Shown here piece by piece: positions 1 to 4,849 of a stretch of DNA of 5,206 nucleotides. The stretch is from Candidatus Krumholzibacteriia bacterium. Its GTDB lineage: Bacteria > Krumholzibacteriota > Krumholzibacteria > WVZY01 > JAKEHA01. The notes beneath the pieces were generated by a model that ran no database searches, was not told the origin of the DNA, and saw only the letters and a program-made list of their open reading frames with translations. The position numbers were made by a program, and so were the translations under genes. The DNA lies in contig JAOTVO010000201.1 of assembly GCA_029863355.1 (NCBI GenBank), positions 1 to 5,206 of the forward strand, written 5' to 3'. Each line of letters opens with the position of its first letter. Position 1 is the first letter of the stretch.

Positions 1-75
1 GTGCAGCCAATCCCGAAGCTTGTGCGAGTGGAACTCGGGATCTAGGGGCTCGAGGCGGACCTCTCGTATGGGCAT
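1..75 (-). CDS. Unidentified ORF, 5' end only (runs off the window edge)
   Basis: An open frame starts at an ATG (complement of 73-75) and stays open for 25 codons to the window edge, so only the N-terminus (MPIREVRLEP, then a charged stretch ending RDWLH) is visible. I do not recognise it. The start is supported by an AGGTGA ribosome-binding sequence 4 nt upstream of the ATG; a GTG directly before the ATG is an alternative start in the same frame, and an in-frame TAA lies a few codons further up. There is no signal peptide or membrane segment in the visible part. Its position about 17 nt after a GTTAGGC motif, and downstream of a promoter-like site and an integrase remnant, is what would be expected of a first gene cassette in an integron, but an ordinary small gene is equally possible from 25 codons. 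Confidence 0.45.
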   Translation of the reverse strand, partial: MPIREVRLEPLDPEFHSHKLRDWLH

Positions 76-91
76 CACGTCACCTGCTTTC

Positions 92-98
92 CGCCTAA
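92..98 (-). other. GTTAGGC integron-type recombination core site (candidate)
   Basis: The minus strand reads GTTAGGC, an exact match to the GTTRRRY core site at which integron integrases cut attI and attC. The ATG of the following ORF begins 16 nt after the motif, the spacing typical of a cassette gene start. A 7-base motif with degenerate positions is common by chance. I found no partner RYYYAAC box 60-140 nt upstream on the same strand, so this is not a complete attC; if real it would be an attI boundary. A second near-match, CTTAGGC, lies at about 168-174 on the same strand. Confidence 0.35.
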
Positions 99-171
99 CA
101 CTTACTTATACTGCGATCCCCTACCCCGTCCCCGCTGCATAACTGGATCACGTAGCGAGGCCGGGAACGCC

Positions 172-233
172 TAAGGAGTTGCAGCTCCTTACCTTCCGCA
201 TGCGGGTCGCCCGCACCGGTCGTGCTATACGAC
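172..233. repeat. Cluster of short dyad symmetries
   Basis: Four dyads are packed into about 60 bases. Positions 172-191 form a 20-bp near-perfect palindrome (arms TAAGGAG/CTCCTTA, with one mismatched pair near the centre). Positions 196-205 are a perfect 10-bp palindrome, CCGCATGCGG. Positions 201-215 can fold as a TGCGGG/CCCGCA hairpin with a 3-nt loop, mutually exclusive with the previous one. Positions 219-233 are a GTCGT/ACGAC hairpin with a 5-nt loop. None is followed by a T-run, so they are poor terminators. They lie just downstream of a promoter-like site on the minus strand and so would be in the leader RNA of the ORF at 75-1, or they may be recombinase or regulator binding sites. 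Confidence 0.5.
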
Positions 234-235
234 GG

Positions 236-264
236 ATTATACCTGCAGGGCTCTGCTGTATAAA
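236..264 (-). promoter_or_regulatory. Sigma70-like promoter firing leftward from the end of the integrase remnant
   Basis: The minus strand carries TTTATA (complement of 259-264), a 17-nt spacer and TATAAT (complement of 236-241). The -10 box is a perfect consensus, the -35 matches at 4 of 6 positions and the spacer is optimal. A perfect TATAAT stands out in GC-rich DNA. It overlaps the last codons and stop of the integrase remnant and points to the ORF at 75-1, leaving a leader of roughly 150 nt that holds the dyad cluster. Its position would fit a cassette promoter (Pc) in an integron whose integrase has the same orientation as the array. This is sequence inference only. Confidence 0.5.
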
Positions 265-452
265 CAGGCACGCTGCCGTCCTTCGTCATCGGTCCAGGGG
301 CCTCTCAACGCCGAGCCCTCCGCGGTGTTGAGGACGTGGGTGTAGATCATGGTCGTGCTTACGTCCTTGTGGCCGAGCAGCTCCTGGATGATCCGGATGT
401 CGGTGCCGGACATGTCGGAGGCAAGAGGATTCGGGTGAAACGACGAGGGGTG
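237..452 (-). pseudogene. Tyrosine recombinase (integron/phage-type integrase), C-terminal remnant
   Basis: The minus-strand frame ending in TAA at 237-239 encodes [20 protein letters not shown] followed by YTHVLN, the hallmark C-terminus of tyrosine recombinases: the LGH box and the nucleophile tyrosine in IYTH. This motif is typical of integron IntI and related phage integrases. Only the last catalytic segment survives. Upstream, where the family has an HxLRHSFATHLL block with an active-site arginine, the frame reads [11 protein letters not shown], so that arginine is absent, and no recognisable core-binding or N-terminal domain precedes it. After VLN the tail (about 29 residues ending YSRALQV) does not look like the usual integrase end. 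The longest ATG-initiated version is 58 codons (413-237), far short of the roughly 300-residue family. It is therefore a decayed or deleted integrase with no expected activity. IntI versus a XerC/D-like phage integrase cannot be decided from this fragment. Confidence 0.8.
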
Positions 453-676
453 GACGGGTGCGATGCCGGGTTGCCGGTTCGCGGAGGAGGATGGAGACGG
501 GGCGGGGACTCGGGGCTCCCCGCCACGAGCGGATCGTCATTGCTCGCTCCCTGCTTGGGCCTCAGCCTCTGGGGCTCAGTATAGGCGAGGACGGCCGCGG
601 GCGTCCACTGGATACTGTCGGATCCGCGTGGCGTCGCCGCGGCCGTCGAATGGGCGGCGGTCGGGTTACGACGTTT
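453..676. other. 224-nt region with no intact gene between the DUF4139 gene and the integrase remnant
   Basis: No recognisable protein is encoded here. An ATG at 540-538 on the minus strand opens an 84-codon frame to 286, but that frame runs antisense or out of phase with the integrase remnant and its product is Arg/Pro-rich without any family signature. There are two GC-rich hairpins: GGCGGGGA/TCCCCGCC (501-508 with 517-524, perfect 8-bp stem) and CGCCGC/GCGGCG (635-640 with 654-659). Either might end the DUF4139 transcript, which stops at 677, but neither is followed by a T-run on the minus strand. A promoter-like site at 578-607 is listed separately. Confidence 0.5.
538..607 (-). promoter_or_regulatory. 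Promoter-like site with ribosome-binding site and ATG, upstream of the integrase remnant
   Basis: On the minus strand TGGACG (complement of 602-607; 4 of 6 to the -35 consensus), an 18-nt spacer and TATACT (complement of 578-583; 5 of 6 to the -10 consensus) are followed by AGGGAG (complement of 547-552), 6 nt and an ATG at 540-538. Together these form a complete set of gene-start signals. The frame they open leads into the integrase remnant one reading frame out of phase, as if a gene start survived while its middle was deleted or frameshifted. The match could be chance in GC-rich DNA. Confidence 0.4.
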
Positions 677-2098
677 CTAGTAGCGCACGAGCACCGTGTA
701 CGTCAGTTCGGCCGATCCTTTCTTGGCCACGGGGATGTCGAAGCGCACGCGGTGCGAGGACTCCTTCTCGTACGAATGCGAGTTGTTCTCGATGCGCCAG
801 TCCCCTGCCAGCCGCTCGATAACCTGCACGGTGATGTCCTCGGTCTTGTGGTTGCGCAGGGTCACCTTGTAGGACGAGCGGTAGAGGTGGCCGCTGGAGA
901 GGACCTCGAAGTCGGTCTGCACGCGCTCGGCGACGACGTCGAAGGCGTTGCCGAGCTTGACGCGCACCTTCTCGCCCTCGGGGGTGTGGTCGATGCGGTC
1001 CTCGCCGGCGAACTGGAGGTCGCCGGCCTTGTCCTTCTTGTAGACGCGCACGATTCCCTTGGGCAGCGGCATGCCCATGTGGTTGGCCTCGCTGTTCTCG
1101 ATGGAAATGTACACGCCCACCTTGGTGGAGGTATCGGGGCCGCGGCGCCCGTAGAAGGAGGGCACGGCCTCGTAGACGAAGGTCTTCTCGACGGCCACGT
1201 CGCTAGCCGAGAGGAGGGAGATCTGCTTCTTCTGGCGGTCCTTGATGGTGGCCGGCCGCTCGAGGGTGTAGAGGTGGTACTCGAAGAATGCCTCCTCGGC
1301 GAACTGCGGCTGGGCAACGCCCTCCATCGTAGCCAGCGCCATCCTGCGTGGTTGCGCCTCTGGCTCGGCGCGGTGGACGTCGCCGGCGACGAGCTTGAGG
1401 GTGGCGTTGTCGTAGGTGGTCCCGCTCTGGTTGTCGATGGTCACCCAGCCGTTGAGGTCGACTTTTTTGTCGTCGGCGGCGAGCACGGCGACATAGTCGG
1501 CGCGCCAGCCCACCCCGGCGGTGAGGTAGCTCGCCTCGACGGTGTGCTTCTCGCGCCCGCTGTCGAGCATCCATATCAAGGACGGCCGCGAGAAGAGCCC
1601 CTCGGGCAGGGCGGGCAGCACGACGCGCCCGGACGGGTTGATGGCGATCTTGCCGTCGATCTCGTAGACGAGACCGCGCTCGATGCCGATGAGCCGCGCG
1701 GGAACGGTCACCTCTTTCTCCTCGAGCAGGCGCACCAGCTCGAGCTCGCGCCCGATGTACTTCTCGAGCAGGCGCTCGGGCGAGACGAGGTCGTATTCGA
1801 AGTTCTGCTCTAGCACCGCGAGGCGGTCGGGCGCGTCAACCGAGCGAATGTGGACGCTGGTGGGATCGATTTGCGCGGCCACGCCCTCGAACCACAACTC
1901 GCCGACGCCTCGCGGCAGCGTGACGTCGCGCACGTCCTTCACCAGGGCGAGGTTGTCGTTGTAGATGGTGATGGCCACGGCGCGGCGCGCGTCGGGCGTG
2001 CTCTTGACGCGCTCGGCGGCGAGCGCCGGGGCGGCCAGCGCGCCGGCCAGCGCCAGCGCGGCGAGGGGCCTTGCGATGGGTCGAATGCGGGTCGTCAT
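677..2098 (-). CDS. Exported DUF4139 domain-containing protein
   Basis: This encodes 473 residues ending in TAG. The chosen ATG (complement of 2096-2098) has GGAGGA 7 nt upstream and begins a clear Sec signal peptide: MTTRIRPIAR, a hydrophobic Ala/Leu core to about residue 23, and an ALA cleavage motif at 25-27. The frame stays open further upstream, but that part runs through the tRNA gene and is not coding. The mature protein shows the DUF4139 pattern: YLTAGVGWRADY (191-202), DLNGWVTIDNQSG (214-226), LKLVAGDVHR (234-243) and a C-terminal beta-rich part with KVTLRNHKTEDITV (411-424), ERLAGDW (428-434) and a final ELTYTVLVRY. The family is beta-rich, usually periplasmic or secreted, and has no established biochemical role; length is normal. 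There is no lipobox, C-terminal anchor or catalytic motif. It stands 145 nt downstream of tRNA-Leu behind a strong inverted repeat, so it is probably its own transcription unit rather than part of the glycolytic operon. Family assignment is firm, function unknown. Confidence 0.88.
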   Translation of the reverse strand: MTTRIRPIARPLAALALAGALAAPALAAERVKSTPDARRAVAITIYNDNLALVKDVRDVTLPRGVGELWFEGVAAQIDPTSVHIRSVDAPDRLAVLEQNFEYDLVSPERLLEKYIGRELELVRLLEEKEVTVPARLIGIERGLVYEIDGKIAINPSGRVVLPALPEGLFSRPSLIWMLDSGREKHTVEASYLTAGVGWRADYVAVLAADDKKVDLNGWVTIDNQSGTTYDNATLKLVAGDVHRAEPEAQPRRMALATMEGVAQPQFAEEAFFEYHLYTLERPATIKDRQKKQISLLSASDVAVEKTFVYEAVPSFYGRRGPDTSTKVGVYISIENSEANHMGMPLPKGIVRVYKKDKAGDLQFAGEDRIDHTPEGEKVRVKLGNAFDVVAERVQTDFEVLSSGHLYRSSYKVTLRNHKTEDITVQVIERLAGDWRIENNSHSYEKESSHRVRFDIPVAKKGSAELTYTVLVRY

Positions 2099-2105
2099 GA
2101 GTGAG

Positions 2106-2168
2106 TCCTCCGTTTCTCCAGGGGCGCAACAGCAAAGGGCGCCCGCCCGTTCGCGAACGCCCCTGGAG
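2106..2168 (-). promoter_or_regulatory. Perfect 11-bp inverted repeat adjoining the DUF4139 ribosome-binding site
   Basis: CTCCAGGGGCG (2116-2126) and CGCCCCTGGAG (2158-2168) are perfect reverse complements separated by 31 nt. The spacer holds GGGCGCCC (2137-2144), and a 12-bp perfect palindrome CGTTCGCGAACG (2148-2159) overlaps the inner end of the second arm. On the minus-strand transcript the hairpin would end 4 nt before the GGAGGA ribosome-binding site (complement of 2106-2111), so it could affect translation initiation or mRNA stability; as DNA it could be an operator. There is no T-run after it, which argues against a terminator. A TATAAA sequence (complement of about 2169-2174) directly before the first arm might be a -10 box, but I see no convincing -35. 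Confidence 0.5.
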
Positions 2169-2177
2169 TTTATACAA

Positions 2178-2237
2178 GCGGCCGGGCACAGCCGTCCCCA
2201 CGGCGTGGCCGCATGTTGTGTAACACATTGTAAAAAA
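2178..2237 (-). terminator. Structured trailer after tRNA-Leu, possible terminator
   Basis: Just after the tRNA the minus strand has T6 (complement of 2232-2237), then a TGTGT/ACACA dyad (2217-2227), then a compound hairpin: outer arms GCGGCC (2178-2183) and GGCCGC (2207-2212) enclosing a GCCGT/ACGGC stem with a 4-nt loop (2191-2204). The hairpin is followed by TTGTAT rather than a clean U-tract, and the T6 precedes it, so it is not a textbook intrinsic terminator. It may still mark the 3' end of the secG-tRNA transcript or a processing region. Confidence 0.3.
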
Positions 2238-2243
2238 TGAAGT

Positions 2244-2330
2244 TGGTGCCGAGGGCGGGACTCGAACCCGCACAGACTTTCGTCTACCACCCCCTCAAGA
2301 TGGCGTGTCTGCCAATTCCACCACCTCGGC
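2244..2330 (-). tRNA. tRNA-Leu (anticodon GAG), with encoded CCA
   Basis: The 87-nt minus-strand sequence folds as a class II tRNA. The acceptor GCCGAGG pairs perfectly with CCTCGGC, followed by discriminator A and an encoded CCA (complement of 2244-2246). The D-arm contains GGTGGAATTGGCAGACAC, typical of leucine tRNAs. The anticodon stem CCATC/GGTGG (one U-G pair) holds the loop TTGAGGG, giving anticodon GAG, which reads CUC and CUU; CUC is heavily used in these GC-rich genes. A variable arm GAC-GAAA-GTC and the T-arm GCGGG-TTCGAGT-CCCGC complete it. It begins 18 nt after the secG stop, so it is likely processed from the same transcript. In E. coli the GAG-decoding leuU also follows secG. 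Confidence 0.96.
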
Positions 2331-2348
2331 AGCGATTCCTCCCAGTGT

Positions 2349-2732
2349 CTACTGCGCGCCTACGGTCGTGTCAACCGCCGCGGCGGCCGAATCGAGCACG
2401 GCGGAGCCTAGGAAGTCATCCATGCTCTGCCCGCTCGGGATCACGTTGCTCTGCCGCTCCGCCGCTTCGCGGACGACGCTGCGCGGCGCAGCCGTCCCGC
2501 TGCGCGACGACATGAACGCCAGCGATAGCGATAGTAGCATGAAGAGGACGGCCAGGTAGGTCGTCATCTTGCTCAAGAACGTCGCCGTCTCTTGGCCGCC
2601 GAACATGGTCTGGCCGCCGCCCCCGCCGAACGCTCCGGCGAGCCCGCCGCCCTTGCTCGACTGCAGGAGCACGACCACCATCAGCACCAGGCAGACGACG
2701 ATGTGAAGGCCGAGTAGCAACTTGAAAAGCAT
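2349..2732 (-). CDS. secG: Preprotein translocase subunit SecG
   Basis: This is a 127-residue inner-membrane protein, the small accessory subunit of the SecYEG channel that aids SecA-driven export. The family layout is complete: first membrane helix at about 3-23, the conserved LLQSSKGGGL (22-31), a glycine-rich AFGGGGGQTMFGG loop (34-46), TATFLSKMT (49-57), and a second helix at about 57-75. A polar, Ala/Ser-rich tail of about 50 residues follows, long for bacterial SecG but not unusual. The ATG has a modest GGCAGG 7 nt upstream. The gene lies 106 nt downstream of tpiA and 18 nt upstream of tRNA-Leu. The tpiA-secG-tRNA-Leu order is widespread, which supports the call. A terminator-like hairpin 45 nt before the ATG suggests reduced read-through from the glycolytic genes or a separate start. 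Confidence 0.95.
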   Translation of the reverse strand: MLFKLLLGLHIVVCLVLMVVVLLQSSKGGGLAGAFGGGGGQTMFGGQETATFLSKMTTYLAVLFMLLSLSLAFMSSRSGTAAPRSVVREAAERQSNVIPSGQSMDDFLGSAVLDSAAAAVDTTVGAQ

Positions 2733-2777
2733 CGAGTGACCTGCCCTTCCGCCCGCGTCGGGGGCGGGACGATCAAC

Positions 2778-2807
2778 AAAAAGCGGCGGCGCTCACGGCC
2801 CCACCGC
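2778..2807 (-). terminator. Intrinsic terminator or attenuator between tpiA and secG
   Basis: On the minus strand GCGGTGG (complement of 2801-2807) pairs with CCGCCGC (complement of 2783-2789), a 7-bp stem with one T-G pair and an 11-nt loop, followed immediately by TTTTT (2782-2778) and GTTG. Orientation and layout fit a Rho-independent terminator 31 nt after the tpiA stop. Only 45 nt remain to the secG ATG, too little for a separate full promoter plus leader unless they overlap the hairpin, so partial read-through is likely. Confidence 0.5.
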
Positions 2808-2838
2808 GGCGTCAAGATAGCAGAGCGGCGCGGCCGCG

Positions 2839-3612
2839 TCAAGCGCCGGTCGCCGGGGCACAGGCGCCCGCGATGGCCAGGAACGCGTCCGCATCCAGGC
2901 TGGCACCGCCCACCAGGGCCCCGTCGACCCCCTCGCGGCGCAGGAGTCCCGCGGCGTTCTCCGGCTTGACGCTTCCGCCGTACTGGATGCGCAGCGCCTG
3001 CGCGGTCTCGTGCCCGAAGGCGGCGGCGACGCGCTCGCGGATGAAGCGGTGCATCCCCTCGGCGTCCTCCGGCGTGGCGGTCCGGCCGGTGCCGATCGCC
3101 CACACGGGCTCGTAGGCAACGACCACGCGCGCCATATCCGCGGCGGATCGCCCGCTCAGGGCGGCTTCGAGTTGTTCCCCCACCACCGCCTCCGCGCGCC
3201 CCGCCTCGCGCGCTTCGATGCGCTCGCCGACGCAGAGGATCGCCTGGAGCCCCGCCGCGAGCGCCGCGGCGAGCTTGCGCGCCACGGTGGCGTCGCTCTC
3301 GCCCAGCACGTGGCGCCGCTCCGAGTGGCCGACCAGGACGAAGGTGCCCCCGGCCTCGGCGATCATCGCCCCGGACACTTCGCCGGTGAAAGCACCCTCG
3401 CGCTCCCAGGAGAGATCCTGCGCGCCCACGCCCACGCCGGTGCCCTCGAGCGCGGCGGCCACCGCGGGCAGCGCGAGGTAGGGCGGCAGAACAAGGAGAT
3501 CGCACGCGGCCGCCGGAGGCAGCCGCCGCGCCAGGGCGTTGGCGTACGCCCGCGCCTCGGCGATGGTCTTGTACATCTTCCAGTTGGCCGCGATGAGCGG
3601 TCGGCGTGTCAC
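2839..3612 (-). CDS. tpiA: Triosephosphate isomerase
   Basis: This 257-residue cytoplasmic TIM-barrel enzyme interconverts dihydroxyacetone phosphate and glyceraldehyde 3-phosphate. All catalytic elements are present: AANWKM with Asn10 and Lys12, VGHSERR with catalytic His96, AYEPVWAIGTG with the general base Glu168 and the mobile loop 6 (about 169-177), and the phosphate-binding YGGSV (211-215) and GALVGGASL (231-239). Length is normal. The start codon is GTG (complement of 3610-3612), reading VTRRPLIAANWKM. It is preceded by GGGAG about 8 nt upstream, which abuts the TAG stop of pgk, 12 nt away, so translation is probably coupled to pgk. The gene ends in TGA at 2839, overlapping a CGCGGCCGCG palindrome at 2829-2838 immediately after it. 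Confidence 0.97.
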   Translation of the reverse strand: MTRRPLIAANWKMYKTIAEARAYANALARRLPPAAACDLLVLPPYLALPAVAAALEGTGVGVGAQDLSWEREGAFTGEVSGAMIAEAGGTFVLVGHSERRHVLGESDATVARKLAAALAAGLQAILCVGERIEAREAGRAEAVVGEQLEAALSGRSAADMARVVVAYEPVWAIGTGRTATPEDAEGMHRFIRERVAAAFGHETAQALRIQYGGSVKPENAAGLLRREGVDGALVGGASLDADAFLAIAGACAPATGA

Positions 3613-3624
3613 TCGCTGCGCTCC

Positions 3625-4836
3625 CTAGCCCTTGACCTCGGCGACGTCCGCCAGCGCTTCGACCCCGGGCAGGACGCGCCCTTCCATGAACTCGAGCGAG
3701 GCGCCGCCGCCCGTGGAGATGTGCGTGAAGCGATCGCCGATCCCCATGAGGTTGATCGCGGCCACGCTGTCGCCGCCGCCCACGATGGTCTTGGCGCCGC
3801 GTCCGGTCGCGTCGGCGACGGCGCGCGCCATGGCTTTGGTGCCTTCGGCGAAGCTCGGCTTCTCGAAGATCCCCATGGGACCGTTCCAGAACACCGTACG
3901 GGCCTTGTTGATCTCGTTCTTGAACAGGTCGACCGTGCGCGGGCCGATGTCGACGCCGATCCAGTCCTCGGGGATGTCGGCGGTGGAGACCTCGCGCGTC
4001 GGCGCGTCGCTGTCGATCTCCTCGGCGACGATGGTGTCCACGGGGAGCAGCAGTCGCGACTTCCTCTTCTTGGTGCGATCGAGCAGGTCTCTGCACATGT
4101 CGTGGTACCTGTCGTCGGCGATGCTGCGGCCCACCTCGAGTCCGGTGGACTTGATGAACGTGTACATCATGCCGCCGCCCACCAGCAGCACGTCTACGCG
4201 GTCGAGCAGCGACTTGATGAGGTTGATCTTGCCGTCGATCTTCGCGCCGCCCAGGAGTGCAACGAACGGGTGCGCGGGGTCGTGCAGCGCGCCCCCGAGG
4301 GCGGCCAGTTCCTTCTCCATGAGCAGACCGGCGGCGCGCGTGGAGATGAACTCCGTCACCCCCACCGTCGAGGCGTGCGCGCGGTGCGCCGTGCCGAAGG
4401 CGTCGTTGACGTAGACCTCGCCCAGGGCGGCCAGCCGGCGCGCGAAGCCCGCGTCGTTCTGCTCCTCCTCGGCGTGGTAGCGCAGATTCTCGAGCAGCAG
4501 GACTTCGCCGTCGCGCAGCGCCTGCGCGCGCTCCTCCACGCCCTCTCCCACGCACTCCTCGACGAAGCGAAGCGGGGCGTTCACCAGCTCCGCCAGCCGG
4601 TAGGCTACCGGAGCCAGGCTGAGCTCGGGATCGCGCTTTCCACGCGGGCGGCCCAGGTGGCTCATGAGGATCAACCGCCCGCCGCGCTCGACGATGCTGC
4701 GGATGGTGGGAAGCGACTCCACGATCCGCGTCTCGTCGGTGATGTTCTTGTCGGAATCGAGCGGGACGTTGAAGTCGACGCGCGTGAGGACGCGCTTGCC
4801 CTTCACGTCGACGTCGCGAATGCTCAACTTCTTCAT
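3625..4836 (-). CDS. pgk: Phosphoglycerate kinase
   Basis: This 403-residue cytoplasmic kinase transfers phosphate from 1,3-bisphosphoglycerate to ADP, the first ATP-yielding step of lower glycolysis, and is reversible in gluconeogenesis. Family motifs are seen in order: RVDFNVP (19-25) and SHLGRPRGK (59-67) for substrate binding in the N-domain, ENLRYH (116-121), VNDAFGTAHRAHAS (143-156), LLGGAKIDGKI (194-204), LLVGGGMMYTF (217-227), NGPMGIFE (318-325) for nucleotide binding, GGGDSVAAI (353-361) and STGGGASLEFMEG (374-386). Length is typical, with no disruptions. The ATG at 4836-4834 gives the usual N-terminus (MKKLSIRDVDVKGKRVLTRVDF without its end, i.e. about 14 residues before the first motif). 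It is 13 nt after the gap stop and has no strong ribosome-binding sequence, so translation may depend on coupling to gap. Confidence 0.97.
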   Translation of the reverse strand: MKKLSIRDVDVKGKRVLTRVDFNVPLDSDKNITDETRIVESLPTIRSIVERGGRLILMSHLGRPRGKRDPELSLAPVAYRLAELVNAPLRFVEECVGEGVEERAQALRDGEVLLLENLRYHAEEEQNDAGFARRLAALGEVYVNDAFGTAHRAHASTVGVTEFISTRAAGLLMEKELAALGGALHDPAHPFVALLGGAKIDGKINLIKSLLDRVDVLLVGGGMMYTFIKSTGLEVGRSIADDRYHDMCRDLLDRTKKRKSRLLLPVDTIVAEEIDSDAPTREVSTADIPEDWIGVDIGPRTVDLFKNEINKARTVFWNGPMGIFEKPSFAEGTKAMARAVADATGRGAKTIVGGGDSVAAINLMGIGDRFTHISTGGGASLEFMEGRVLPGVEALADVAEVKG

Positions 4837-4849
4837 GACTGCATCACGC

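Noticed and set aside
74..153. Direct repeat ATCACGT at 74-80 and 147-153
   Set aside because: Seven bases recurring once within 80 nt is expected by chance, and the flanks do not match.
92..235. Complete attC site
   Set aside because: No RYYYAAC partner box and no long imperfect inverted repeat pairing with GTTAGGC could be found on the same strand; only the single core motif matches.
501..524. Perfect 8-bp GC hairpin as terminator of the DUF4139 gene
   Set aside because: It has no T-run on the minus strand and lies about 150 nt past the stop, so I list it only as structure in the gene-free region.
458..1813. Long plus-strand open frame (451 codons) opposite the DUF4139 gene
   Set aside because: It is antisense to a gene with clear family motifs and a signal peptide, has low-complexity Val/Leu/Gly/His-rich composition, and is a typical GC-rich shadow frame.
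2099..2290. N-terminal extension of the DUF4139 protein to an ATG at 2290
   Set aside because: The extension would be translated from within tRNA-Leu; the ATG at 2098 has a strong ribosome-binding site and starts a proper signal peptide.
203..2330. Genomic island inserted at the tRNA-Leu 3' end
   Set aside because: An integrase remnant and a tRNA are both present, but I found no second copy of the tRNA 3' end near the integrase; the GTGCGGG similarity at 208-218 is just part of a local hairpin.
2681..4555. 624-codon minus-strand frame across pgk, tpiA and the start of secG
   Set aside because: It is an out-of-phase copy of the real genes: Arg/Gly-rich with no domain, and it crosses the terminator-like hairpin.
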